DNA of 64,000 nt, taken from the NCBI RefSeq assembly GCF_900215355.1, contig NZ_OBEA01000002.1:558001-622000 (forward strand), given 5' to 3'. A program made the position numbers and the translations under genes. The notes under the pieces were generated by a model, which did no database searches, was not told the origin of the DNA, and saw only the letters and a program-made list of their open reading frames with translations. This DNA comes from Pseudooceanicola antarcticus (GTDB lineage: Bacteria > Pseudomonadota > Alphaproteobacteria > Rhodobacterales > Rhodobacteraceae). This document shows positions 18,080 to 26,346 of the stretch, one piece after another (position 1 is the first letter of the stretch; each line of letters starts with the position of its first letter).

Positions 18080-18502
18080 TCAGATGACGCCGATCTCGGC
18101 CAGCGCGGCGTCGAGCTCCGGCGGCAGGCTGTCGTCGTTCTTGCGCTGAGCGGGCAGGTCGCGCGGGGCGTCCTCGGGCTTGAGGTAGCGCCAGCCCTGG
18201 AAGGGACGCTTCTGGCTGGGGGCGACGCGGGTCACCACCGGGTGCAGAACGATGGCGCAGCGGCGGATGCCGTCGCCATGGTCGATCTCCTCCAGCGCCA
18301 CGATGCGCTGGCGGGCCTGGATCTGTCCCTTGATCACCCAGTAGATGCTGCCCCCGTCCAGAATCTCTGCCTCGCGCTTGGGCCACATGCGGGTGACGTG
18401 GCGCGGTGCCTCGCCGGTCTGGGCGATCCGATTGGCCTGCCATGCGGCCAGATCCTCGACGGATTCCGTGCCGACAGAAAGCTTTACCAGGTGAAGGGGC
18501 AT
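18080..18502 (-). CDS. DUF1489 family protein
   Basis: A 140-residue protein of unknown function, common in Alphaproteobacteria. The N-terminal MPLHLVKLSVGTESVEDLAAW is the family hallmark, followed by HVTRMWPKREAEIL and the middle block GSIYWVIKGQIQARQRI. No signal peptide or membrane segment is seen. An ATG three codons upstream is possible; the chosen start matches the family N-terminus and has AGGGA upstream. It is divergent from nrdJ, and the proposed NrdR boxes lie only 10-56 bp from its start, so it may share that control. Confidence 0.85.
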   Translation of the reverse strand: MPLHLVKLSVGTESVEDLAAWQANRIAQTGEAPRHVTRMWPKREAEILDGGSIYWVIKGQIQARQRIVALEEIDHGDGIRRCAIVLHPVVTRVAPSQKRPFQGWRYLKPEDAPRDLPAQRKNDDSLPPELDAALAEIGVI

Positions 18503-18511
18503 GATGGGCAT

Positions 18512-18561
18512 TCCCTATGGGTAGTGTAGATGTCGTATTTCCGGGCTAGATATGGTATAAT
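18512..18561 (+). promoter_or_regulatory. nrdJ promoter: two NrdR-like boxes and a TATAAT -10
   Basis: Box 1, TCCCTATGGGTAGTGT (18512-18527), and box 2, GGGCTAGATATGGTAT (18543-18558), match the 16-bp NrdR palindrome (ACAC-WATATATW-GTGT type) at about 11-12 of 16 positions each. They begin exactly 31 bp apart, the three-turn spacing known for NrdR box pairs. TATAAT (18556-18561) overlaps box 2, so bound repressor would block the promoter. No strong -35 is visible. Confidence 0.6.
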
Positions 18562-18568
18562 CTGGTTG

Positions 18569-18719
18569 CGTGGACCAGGGAAGCCCTTTAGGACAGGTGG
18601 TCCGCCCCGCCAGTTCGGCAAGTCTCTCTCCTGGATATTCATCCAGGAATAAGGTCGCGCCGGACAGGGGAAACCATTAGTATCTTCACACGACCTCCGC
18701 CACCCGGAAAGGGAACTTG
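18569..18719 (+). other. nrdJ 5' leader with hairpins
   Basis: A leader of about 150 nt is predicted from the TATAAT to the nrdJ start. It holds a perfect 8-bp stem with a 4-nt loop (TCCTGGAT 18629-18636 and ATCCAGGA 18641-18648) and a GGTCG/CGACC pair further out (18653-18657 with about 18690). Part of it (GCCCCGCCA) recalls a cobalamin-box core, but the full box is absent. Its function is unproven. The ribosome site is AAAGGGAA (18708-18715). Confidence 0.35.
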
Positions 18720-20996
18720 ATGAGCCGCTTTGCCGCCCCGATCGCCGAACAAGTCTGGGACATGAAATACCGTTTCAAGCAGGCCGACGGGACGCCGATC
18801 GACCGCTCGGTCGAGGATAGCTGGCGCCGCATTGCCCGAGCGCTCGCCTCGGTCGAAAAGGACAAGGATCACTGGGAAGAGGTCTTCTTCGGTGCCCTGG
18901 AGGACTTCAAGTTCCTGCCCGCCGGCCGGATCACCGCCGGTGCCGGGACCGACCGCAAGGTGACGCTGTTCAACTGTTTCGTCATGGGCACCGTGCCCGA
19001 CGCCATGGGCGGCATCTTCGACATGCTGAAGGAAGCCGCTCTGACCATGCAGCAGGGCGGTGGCATCGGCTATGACTTCTCGACCATCCGCCCGCGCGGC
19101 GCGGATGTGAAGGGCGTGGCGGCGGATGCCTCGGGTCCGCTCAGCTTCATGGATGTCTGGGACGCCATGTGCCGCACCATCATGTCCGCCGGCTCGCGCC
19201 GCGGTGCGATGATGGCCACCATGCGCTGCGACCACCCCGATATCGAGCAGTTCATCGAAGCCAAGTCCGACCCGGCCCGCCTGCGCATGTTCAACATGTC
19301 CGTGCTGGTCACCGATCCCTTCATGGAAGCGGTCAAGGCCGATGGCCCCTGGGAGCTGGTCTTCGACGGCAAGGTCTACCACACGCTGCAGGCCCGTGAC
19401 CTGTGGAACAAGATCATGCAGGCGACCTATGATTACGCCGAGCCGGGCGTGATCTTCATCGACCGTATCAACAAGGCCAACAACCTGGCCTATTGCGAGA
19501 CCATCGCCGCCACCAACCCCTGTGGCGAGCAGCCCCTGCCGCCCTATGGCGCCTGCCTGCTGGGCTCGGTCAACCTGGCGCGCCTGGTCACCGATCCCTT
19601 CACCGAGAACGCCCAGCTTGACGCCGAGGCGCTGGACAAGCTGGTGCGCACCGCGATCCGCATGATGGACAACACCGTCGATGCCTCGGGCTTCCCTCTT
19701 GAGGCCCAGGCGCGTGAGGCCGAAGCCAAGCGCCGTATCGGCCTGGGTGTCACCGGCCTGGCCGACGCCCTGCTGATGCTGGGCCTGCGCTATGGCTCCG
19801 ACGAGGCCGCCGCCCAGACCGAAGCCTGGCTGCGCGCCATCGCTCGCAGCTCCTACTTGGCCTCGGTCGACCTGGCGAAAGAGAAGGGGGCCTTCCCGCT
19901 CTTCGACCGCGAGAAGTACCTGGCCTCGGGCACCATGCAGATGATGGACGAGGACGTGCGCGCCGAAGTGGCCGAGCACGGCATCCGCAACGCCCTGCTG
20001 ACCTCGATCGCACCCACGGGCACGATCTCGCTCTACGCGGGTAACGTCAGCTCGGGCATCGAGCCGGTCTTCGCCTATGAATACACCCGCAAGGTTCTGC
20101 AGAAGGACGGCTCGCGCACCGAGGAAAAGGTCGTCGATTACGCCGTGCAGATGTGGAAGGAGCTGAAGGGCGACGCGCCCCTTCCCGACTACTTCGTCAA
20201 CGCCCAGACGCTGGAGCCGATGGCCCACGTCAAGATGCAGGCGGCGGCGCAGAAGTGGGTCGACAGCTCGATCTCGAAGACCATCAACTGCCCCGAGGAC
20301 ATCGACTTCGAGTCCTTTAAGGACGTCTACATGGAAGCCTACGAGACCGGCTGCAAGGGCTGCACCACCTACCGTCCCAACGACATCACCGGCTCGGTCC
20401 TGTCGGTCGAGGAGACCAAGGAAGAGGCCAAGCCCGCCATGCCCGAAGAGGGGGGCGAGGTGGTCTACATGTCCGAACCGCTGGACCGCCCGGCGGCGCT
20501 GGAAGGCAATACCTACAAGCTGAAGTGGCCCGACAGCGAGCACGCCATCTACATCACCATCAACGACGTGGTGATCGGCGGCCATCGCCGTCCCTTCGAG
20601 GTCTTCATCAACTCGAAGAACATGGAGCACTACGCCTGGACCGTGGCGCTGACGCGCATGGTTTCTGCCGTGTTCCGCCGTGGCGGAGACGTGAGCTTCG
20701 TGGTGGAAGAGCTGAAGGCCGTCTTCGACCCGCGCGGCGGTGCCTGGATCAAGGGCAAGTACATCCCCTCGATCCTCGCGGCCATCGGCGGCGTGATCGA
20801 GACCCATATGATCGAGACGGGCTTCATCGAGAGCGAAGGCCTGGGCCTGAAGACCGACCCTGCCGCGAAGGTGGTTGGCCTCGAGAGCAGCACCCAGAAG
20901 CGCGGCAAGGCCTGCCCGTCTTGCGGTCAATACACGCTGGCGATGGTCGAGGGCTGCATGACCTGCACCTCCTGCGGCCACAGCAAGTGCGGCTGA
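18720..20996 (+). CDS. nrdJ: Adenosylcobalamin-dependent (class II) ribonucleoside-diphosphate reductase
   Basis: A 758-residue oxygen-independent ribonucleotide reductase, which makes deoxyribonucleotides using adenosylcobalamin to form a thiyl radical. C86 (LFNCFVMG) and the radical-site NPCGEQPLPPYGAC (about residues 266-279) are visible, together with the barrel motif APTGTISLYAGNVSSGIEP. The C-terminal tail is a Cys-rich ribbon (CPSCGQ, CMTCTSCG), probably the redox-active tail that regenerates the active site. There is no obvious N-terminal ATP cone. The ATG at 18720 is preferred over an adjacent TTG because of the 5-bp spacing to AAAGGGAA. Regulation by NrdR is likely. Confidence 0.95.
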   Translation: MSRFAAPIAEQVWDMKYRFKQADGTPIDRSVEDSWRRIARALASVEKDKDHWEEVFFGALEDFKFLPAGRITAGAGTDRKVTLFNCFVMGTVPDAMGGIFDMLKEAALTMQQGGGIGYDFSTIRPRGADVKGVAADASGPLSFMDVWDAMCRTIMSAGSRRGAMMATMRCDHPDIEQFIEAKSDPARLRMFNMSVLVTDPFMEAVKADGPWELVFDGKVYHTLQARDLWNKIMQATYDYAEPGVIFIDRINKANNLAYCETIAATNPCGEQPLPPYGACLLGSVNLARLVTDPFTENAQLDAEALDKLVRTAIRMMDNTVDASGFPLEAQAREAEAKRRIGLGVTGLADALLMLGLRYGSDEAAAQTEAWLRAIARSSYLASVDLAKEKGAFPLFDREKYLASGTMQMMDEDVRAEVAEHGIRNALLTSIAPTGTISLYAGNVSSGIEPVFAYEYTRKVLQKDGSRTEEKVVDYAVQMWKELKGDAPLPDYFVNAQTLEPMAHVKMQAAAQKWVDSSISKTINCPEDIDFESFKDVYMEAYETGCKGCTTYRPNDITGSVLSVEETKEEAKPAMPEEGGEVVYMSEPLDRPAALEGNTYKLKWPDSEHAIYITINDVVIGGHRRPFEVFINSKNMEHYAWTVALTRMVSAVFRRGGDVSFVVEELKAVFDPRGGAWIKGKYIPSILAAIGGVIETHMIETGFIESEGLGLKTDPAAKVVGLESSTQKRGKACPSCGQYTLAMVEGCMTCTSCGHSKCG

Positions 20997-21021
20997 GGCC
21001 GGGCTGAAGAGCGAATGAAGC

Positions 21022-21050
21022 AAACGCCGGGGGGTTCCTCCGGCGTTTTT
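21022..21050 (+). terminator. Rho-independent terminator of nrdJ
   Basis: AAACGCCGGGGG pairs with CCTCCGGCGTTT (12 bp, one G-U) and is followed by TTTTT. It lies 26 bp after the nrdJ stop. Confidence 0.9.
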
Positions 21051-21196
21051 CTTGTCAGGGTGGCAGACCCCGGACGCCACCAGGATCGGAGAGGCGCGCA
21101 TGCCGCCTGTCGCGCATTGAGGTTTGTCATGTAGGTGAAGCGGCGTGGCAGCTCGTGCGCGCGCGTCCATAGGTGGCAGGGGATGGATTTTCCACC

Positions 21197-21225
21197 TTGC
21201 AGCCCCCTTGGGCGGAAGTTATATC
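21197..21225 (+). promoter_or_regulatory. Probable tRNA-Cys promoter
   Basis: TTGCAG (21197-21202) and TATATC (21220-21225) are spaced by 17 bp, placing a transcript start about 25 bp before the tRNA. The rest of the gap between the nrdJ terminator and the tRNA shows no gene. Confidence 0.5.
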
Positions 21226-21257
21226 CGCCTGTACCACATGACCTGAGGGTCTCCGGC

Positions 21258-21331
21258 GGCGAGTTGGCGGAGTGGTGACGCAGCGGATTGCAAATCCGTG
21301 TACACCGGTTCGATTCCGGTACTCGCCTCCA
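21258..21331 (+). tRNA. tRNA-Cys (anticodon GCA)
   Basis: A complete 74-nt cloverleaf. The acceptor GGCGAGT (21258-21264) pairs with ACTCGCC (21321-21327). The anticodon loop is ATTGCAAAT with anticodon GCA. The T arm is CCGG-TTCGATT-CCGG, and CCA is encoded. Its 3' half is also the integration site of the island that follows. Confidence 0.97.
21288..21331. repeat. Attachment site repeat, left copy (tRNA-Cys 3' half)
   Basis: These 44 bp from the anticodon loop to CCA recur at 35221-35264 with only two mismatches. A direct repeat of a tRNA 3' end flanking an integrase gene is the usual mark of site-specific island insertion. Confidence 0.85.
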
Positions 21332-21430
21332 CTACTTGGCCAGTTCTGGCTTTTTCGTCTCAACACTGCGCTCAGCATTCCGGTATCGGTCACGTTCTGT
21401 TCAGGGGCGAGAGAGGCGTGTGTCTCAGTC

Positions 21431-22294
21431 CTACCGCCTTTTCGACTGGGCAAGTTTCGCGCGAGCTCGCTGGCGAGCAGGGTCAGCATACTTGGCGACC
21501 ATCTCCTTGGAAGAGTGACCCGTCACGGCCATGATGTAGTCGTCATCAAGGCCAAGAGCGCCGAGCTCGGCGGCGGCCGAGTATCGCAGCCCGTGCAAGT
21601 CGTACTTTTCGGCCCCGATCTGCCTCCTGACGGCCATTACAGCCTCGTGCGCGCTTCGATAGCTGAGGGCGCGCCCCTTGGGACATCAAGCACATATGGT
21701 CTCGCCCATGCGAGGCGTCTGGTTGAGGACCTGTTGCAGGCTTCTCGTAAAGGGCACCCACAGCCTCGCCCCGGTCTTGTTCTGGCGCACGTTGATCCCG
21801 TTGTCTTCGATGTCGCTCCAGCGCATCTCGAGAACATCACCTATGCGCTGCCCGGTCTGCAGACAGAGCTCGAACACCAGCCTGGCGCGATCCCCGGCAA
21901 CCTCGCGAAAGGCATCGATCTTGTCATCAGGCCAAGCTACGCGTGGCTCTGTGTTTGACTTTAGAAGCGAGACACCCCTGGCAGGGTTGTCGTCTCGCCA
22001 GCCGATGTCGATGGAGTACTCCATTATGATCCGCGTCACCTGAACCGTACAATTGGCGAAGCGCACCGTCTTGGCGTTGGCGTCGCGGGCGCGGATTACG
22101 TCTTTGCGCCGATGCTTGGCTACCGGCAGTGGACCGAGCTTGTCGATGATCCGGTCGAGTACCTTGTCGTAGTCCCGACCGGTCCCCGGCGCGAGCTTCC
22201 GGAATCCGCCCTTGGTGTCCGGACCTGGAGGCATGCTGCGGCTGGCAGGAATGTCGCGGATGGGTTGGGTGCGGTCATTCGCTGCGCTTGGCAT
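21431..22294 (-). pseudogene. Tyrosine-recombinase integrase interrupted by one in-frame stop
   Basis: A phage-type tyrosine recombinase reading through 288 codons with a single TGA after MGETICA (about codon 203). Both halves are in the same frame. Upstream of the stop lie the catalytic arginine (TGQRIGDVLEMRW) and the lysine-bearing strand (NKTGARLWVPF); downstream are HGLRY, the GHSS histidine and the nucleophile region YADPARQRARAK. All catalytic residues therefore survive on either side. The N-terminal arm-binding region looks truncated, with a decayed stretch before it. It reads towards tRNA-Cys, ending about 100 bp from the attachment site, as expected for an island integrase. The single stop suggests recent inactivation, or an error in the sequence. 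Confidence 0.85.
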
Positions 22295-22692
22295 GAACGG
22301 CAGCTATTGGCGTTGACGAATGCCGGCCCCCCGGGGGGTATCTAGAAATCAGGACAAAATCCTCCTGACCGGTGAGGGAACCGCTGTTTTCGTGCGCGGC
22401 CAATTGGGTAAAAAAGCCCACTTTCTGAGTGGTGAAGAGGCGGGGAATGGGCCGCAGCCTGCTCAGCAGCGCGGACTGCACCGGTGGATAGATCCGGCGG
22501 GCGATCTCGCTGGCCCGCCGCTGGTTTTCGTCACGTCCAGCTGTATCGCGATGCGGCCCTTCATTGCCTGAACATAGTTGGCTGTACTGAGGGTATGCTC
22601 TTCGCTCTGCAGCGGCTCTTGTGCGTGGATTGCGGGTCCGCATGCCCCCGGGCCGCATGCGCTGGATGTGACCCAAGATGCTCTCGGCCGCC
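22295..22692. other. Decayed sequence between the integrase and the cargo operon
   Basis: I see no supportable gene. The segment around 22390-22490 (including TAAAAAAGCCCACTT) resembles 35600-35700, where a second integrase remnant lies, so it is probably the eroded 5' part of the integrase or its former neighbour. Short minus-strand open frames here are broken by stops. Confidence 0.5.
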
Positions 22693-24060
22693 TTAGTCGG
22701 GAAGCAGCCGACCTCGGCCAAGGCTCGCTGCCGGATCCAGAGCCCGCTTGAGGGTGCCCATCAATTGGATCTCGGCGCCGCTGCGGACCATCGCCAGATA
22801 GGGCGCCTTGTCCTGCCCCAGCCCGTGCTCGGCGGTGACTGAGCCACCCATGCCCGCCGCCAGCGCGTTCAGCGCCGTGCTGACCTCGGAGCTTCGCGCG
22901 GTCTGCACGATGTAGTGCAGGTTGCCGTCGCCGAGGTGGCCGTAGATATAGGGCCGGGCCTCCGTGTCGATGCGGGCCAGCAGGGCGCGAGCCTTGTCGA
23001 GGAAGGCGGGCAGGGCATGGGCGGGCAGGGACAGGTCGTGTGGCACCAGCTCGCCCAGCCCGAAGGTATATTCCACGCAGGCCTCGCGCAGAGCCCAGAG
23101 CTGGTCATGCTCGCGCCCCGACTGGGCGACGACGATGTCGCGGCATAGCCCGGCCTCATAGGCCTCGATCAGGGCGGCCTCGAAGGCTTCTTCGCGCAGG
23201 ATGTGCTGCATGCCCTGGATCTCGGCCAGAACGTAAAGCCCGGCGCCATAGGGCAGGGGCGTGGTGCCAAGGCGCGCGGTCGCGCCTTCGTAGACCTCGG
23301 GCCAGATCCCCTCGTAGGCCGAGAGCAGCCCGCCGAGCCGCGCCCGCAGGTGACGCAGTAGTGCCTGCGCCTGGGGGACATCGTCGACGGCGATCAGCGC
23401 ATTGGCTTGCAGCGTCGGAGCAGGGTGCAGCCGCAGCAGGGCGCGGGTGATCACGCCGTAGGTACCTTCCGAGCCGATGAAGAGCTGGTGCAGCGCGGGA
23501 CCGGCGTTGTCCTTGTCCAGCCCGCGCACAGCGCTGATCACCGTTCCATCGGCCAGCACCACTTCGAGGCCCGCGACCTGGGCGCGCATCATGCCGTAGC
23601 GCAGCACCCGGATGCCGCCCGCGTTGGTCGCTACCATGCCGCCGATGGTGGCCGTGCCCCGCGCGCCAAGATCGACGCCGAAGACGAGATCATGCCCGGC
23701 GGCGGCGGACTGGACCGCCTGCAGGGTTGCCCCGGCCTCGACCTCGATCTGCGCGGAGAGCGGATCGACCGGGCCGAGGCTCCGCATCCGCTCCAGCGAC
23801 AGTACGACCTCGCCCGGGCGTACGCGGGCGCCACCCGACAGGCCGGTCAGCCCGCCCTGCACGACGACGGGCCGCCCCGCTGCGTGGCAGGCGGCCAGCA
23901 CCGCCGAGACCCCCGCCGTGCCCGCCGGGCGCAGTACCAGCGCCGGCACGCTCTCCACCCGCCGGGTGGCATCGGTGGCAAAGCGCGCGCAGGCGTCGGG
24001 ATCGCTCAGCGGGGCAAGGTCATGCCCCGCGAGGGCGACCAGCAGCGGGTCGTCAGACAT
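22693..24060 (-). CDS. FAD-binding oxidase/dehydrogenase, GlcD/D-2-hydroxyacid dehydrogenase family
   Basis: A 455-residue flavoprotein of the VAO (PCMH) fold. The FAD-binding half includes VVVQGGLTGLSGGA (about residues 67-80), TIGGMVATNAGGIRVLRYGMM and HQLFIGSEGTYGVIT, which are hallmarks of GlcD and D-2-hydroxyglutarate/D-lactate dehydrogenases. The C-terminal cap has YGHLGDGNLHY and AEHGLGQDK, the metal-binding histidines of that branch. Such enzymes oxidise D-2-hydroxyacids to 2-oxoacids. It is the last gene of the island operon and overlaps the RidA-like gene by eight bases. The specific substrate is unknown; a 2-hydroxyacid arising from the imported compound is inferred. Confidence 0.88.
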   Translation of the reverse strand: MSDDPLLVALAGHDLAPLSDPDACARFATDATRRVESVPALVLRPAGTAGVSAVLAACHAAGRPVVVQGGLTGLSGGARVRPGEVVLSLERMRSLGPVDPLSAQIEVEAGATLQAVQSAAAGHDLVFGVDLGARGTATIGGMVATNAGGIRVLRYGMMRAQVAGLEVVLADGTVISAVRGLDKDNAGPALHQLFIGSEGTYGVITRALLRLHPAPTLQANALIAVDDVPQAQALLRHLRARLGGLLSAYEGIWPEVYEGATARLGTTPLPYGAGLYVLAEIQGMQHILREEAFEAALIEAYEAGLCRDIVVAQSGREHDQLWALREACVEYTFGLGELVPHDLSLPAHALPAFLDKARALLARIDTEARPYIYGHLGDGNLHYIVQTARSSEVSTALNALAAGMGGSVTAEHGLGQDKAPYLAMVRSGAEIQLMGTLKRALDPAASLGRGRLLPD

Positions 24061-24442
24061 CCGCCTTGGGCGCGCCCTGGGGGACGGTGCAGATCATGAT
24101 CAGTTCGACCTTGAGGGCGGGGTTGGCCATGTTCGCCTCGAAGCAGGCGCGGGCGGGCGGTGCCACATCGGCCACCCACTCGTCCCAGACGGCGTTGAAG
24201 GCCGCGACCTCGGTGACATCCTTCAGGATGATGGCGCAGAACAGCAGCTGCCCCTTGGAAGAGCCGATCTCGGCCAGCCGCGCCTCGGCCTTGGCAAAGA
24301 GCTGGCGGGCCTGATCGGGCATCGACAGGTTGGCGTCATAGGGCGCCTCGGGCGTGACGGCGAAGTAGCCGGTGCCATTGGCGACGGTGGCGATGGAGGC
24401 ACGCGCAGAGGTGCCGAAACGGGTGATCATCTGGTCCAGCAT
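24053..24442 (-). CDS. RidA/YjgF-family protein
   Basis: A 129-residue trimeric-barrel protein of the Rid family. The family pattern is clear: GTGYFAVTPEA early, then DQARQLFAKAEARLAEIGSS, LLFCAIILKDV, FNAVWDEWV and PPARACFEANMANP. The arginine of PPAR corresponds to the residue that binds the carboxylate of 2-aminoacrylate in RidA, so imine or enamine hydrolysis is possible. In catabolic operons such proteins often hydrolyse a pathway imine. The start at 24442 is the first codon consistent with the fold. It lies between the transporter ATPase and the flavoprotein. Confidence 0.85.
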   Translation of the reverse strand: MLDQMITRFGTSARASIATVANGTGYFAVTPEAPYDANLSMPDQARQLFAKAEARLAEIGSSKGQLLFCAIILKDVTEVAAFNAVWDEWVADVAPPARACFEANMANPALKVELIMICTVPQGAPKADV

Positions 24443-24449
24443 GGGGGCC

Positions 24450-25520
24450 TCACTTGTCCAGGACGAAGACCGCATCGGCGGTCCAGCTGAAGTGACAGCT
24501 GTCACCTTCCTTCAGAATGACGACATCCGCCCCCGGCACCCTGACACGGATCTGCTGATCGCCCGCATGGCCGATCACGACGGCGTTGTCGCCATAGTTG
24601 ACGATGGTCTCGATCACCATCTGCGCGTTCTGGCGGCCCTCCTTCGGCTCTCGCGAGAGCTTGAGGTGTTCGGGCCGGATGAGAAGCGTCACCGCCTGGC
24701 CATCCGTCAGCGGCGGCATGCCCTCGGCACCGCAGGTGACCTCGCCCAGCACCGGGCTTTGCGCCTTGCCGCTTGCGGCATCGGTGATGGTGGCCTCCAG
24801 CAGGTTGCTCTCGCCGATGAAGTCGGCAACGAAGCGGGTGGCGGGGCGGTGGTAGATATCCAGCGGGGCGGCGGCCTGTTCGATGGCACCGTTCGAGAAG
24901 ACGACGATGCGGTCGGACATCGACATCGCCTCGGTCTGGTCATGGGTGACGAAGATCGTGGTCACGCCAAGGCGCTTCTGGATGCGCTTGATCTCGATCT
25001 GCATCTGCTCGCGCAGGTTCTTGTCCAGCGCGCCGAGCGGTTCGTCCAGCAGCAGCAGGTCAGGCTCGAAGACCAGCGCGCGGGCCAGGGCCACACGCTG
25101 CTGCTGGCCGCCCGACAGCTCTTTCGGCAGGCGGTGCGCGAAACCGGCCAGGCCGACCAGCTCCAGCATCTCCTCGGCTTTCTTCATGCCTTCCTTTTTG
25201 CCCACCTTGCGCATCTGCAGGGGGAAGTAGACGTTCTCGGCCGCGGTCTTGTGCGGGAACAGGGCGTAGTTCTGGAACACGATGCCGATGTTGCGTTCCT
25301 GCGGCGCAAGATGGGCCAGCGACTGGTCCGCCACGGTGATCTCGCCCTTGGTGGCCTGTTCGAAGCCGGCGATGACCATCAGCGTGGTGGTCTTGCCCGA
25401 GCCCGACGGTCCGAGGAAGGTGACGAACTCGCCCTTCTCGACTTCAAGGTCGATATGGCCGAGGGCGGTGAAGCTGCCGAAGGTCTTGTTGACGCCGGCG
25501 AGGCGAAGATAGGCGCTCAT
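24450..25520 (-). CDS. ABC transporter ATP-binding protein, PotA-like
   Basis: A 356-residue ATPase of the spermidine/putrescine or iron-type class. Walker A is GPSGSGKTTT (about residues 37-46), the Q-loop is FQNYALFPH, the signature is LSGGQQQRVALARAL, and Walker B is LLLLDEPLGALD. A C-terminal TOBE domain follows (ending FSWTADAVFVL). The ATG at 25520 has AGGAG five bases upstream; an earlier ATG at 25547, overlapping the permease stop (ATGA), is the alternative. It energises the importer formed by the next three genes. Confidence 0.92.
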   Translation of the reverse strand: MSAYLRLAGVNKTFGSFTALGHIDLEVEKGEFVTFLGPSGSGKTTTLMVIAGFEQATKGEITVADQSLAHLAPQERNIGIVFQNYALFPHKTAAENVYFPLQMRKVGKKEGMKKAEEMLELVGLAGFAHRLPKELSGGQQQRVALARALVFEPDLLLLDEPLGALDKNLREQMQIEIKRIQKRLGVTTIFVTHDQTEAMSMSDRIVVFSNGAIEQAAAPLDIYHRPATRFVADFIGESNLLEATITDAASGKAQSPVLGEVTCGAEGMPPLTDGQAVTLLIRPEHLKLSREPKEGRQNAQMVIETIVNYGDNAVVIGHAGDQQIRVRVPGADVVILKEGDSCHFSWTADAVFVLDK

Positions 25521-25543
25521 GTCGGCTCCTGTGGGGGTCTGGG

Positions 25544-26335
25544 TCATTTGGGTTGCGGGCTCCCGGTCATGCGGCGGACCAGCTTGATCAGCGACGGGGT
25601 GAGAAGCCCGATGAAGACGATGGCGAAGAGCAGGGTCGAGATCACGGCGATCACCGGGTCGGCCTCTTCACGGATCGAGTCGAACATCTTGCGCGGCAGG
25701 GTCTCGGCGTTGCGGCCCGAGATGAAGATCGCCACCACCGTCTCGTCGAAGGACTGGATGAAGGCGAAGAGGGCCGAGATGGCGAGGCCGGGCTTGAGGA
25801 TCGGCAGGGTGATGTGGCGGAAGACCTGCCCCGGAGTGGCGCCAAGCGAGCGGGCCGCGCGTTCCAGCGTCAGGTCGAAGCCCTTCAGGTTGGCCGAGAG
25901 CACCAGGAAGGTGATCGGCACCGACAGGCAGCTATGGGCCAGGATCACGCCCAGCTTCGAGTGCACCAGCTTCAGCTCTCCGAAGTAGGAGTAGTAGCCG
26001 ACCGCCATGACGATATGGGGTACCGCCATGGGCATCATCATCATCAGGTTGGCAAAGCTCTTGCCCCAGAACTTGTGGCGCACCAGAGCGAAGGTGGCAG
26101 GGACCACCAGCGCCATGGTCAGCAGGGTGTTCATCGTGGCGATGTAGATCGAGTTCCACGCGGGCCGCAGCCAGGAGGGATCCGAGAAGAACTGCTGGTA
26201 GTAGCCCCAGGAATAGCCCGGCGGCGGGAACTGCAGCGAGGCGGCGGTCGAGAAGGACATCGGGACCACGATCACCAGCGGGGCGGCGATGAAGATCACC
26301 ACGGCGATCCCGATCCAGCGCATCAGCGTATTCAT
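25544..26335 (-). CDS. ABC transporter permease, PotC-like
   Basis: A 263-residue permease with six predicted membrane segments. The cytoplasmic coupling helix carries the EAA motif (LERAARSLGATPGQVFRHITLPILKP would span it; its core is AARSLGATPGQVF, about residues 160-172). It pairs with the PotB-like permease. It starts 11 bp after that gene and its stop lies next to the ATPase gene, indicating one transcript. Confidence 0.9.
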   Translation of the reverse strand: MNTLMRWIGIAVVIFIAAPLVIVVPMSFSTAASLQFPPPGYSWGYYQQFFSDPSWLRPAWNSIYIATMNTLLTMALVVPATFALVRHKFWGKSFANLMMMMPMAVPHIVMAVGYYSYFGELKLVHSKLGVILAHSCLSVPITFLVLSANLKGFDLTLERAARSLGATPGQVFRHITLPILKPGLAISALFAFIQSFDETVVAIFISGRNAETLPRKMFDSIREEADPVIAVISTLLFAIVFIGLLTPSLIKLVRRMTGSPQPK

Positions 26336-26346
26336 GATCTGCGCTC

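Noticed and set aside
18580-18640. Cobalamin riboswitch before nrdJ
   Set aside because: Only a GCCCCGCCA-like piece is present; the long conserved B12-box sequence and the following CTGT-type arm are missing. Repression by B12 would also make little sense for a B12-dependent enzyme.
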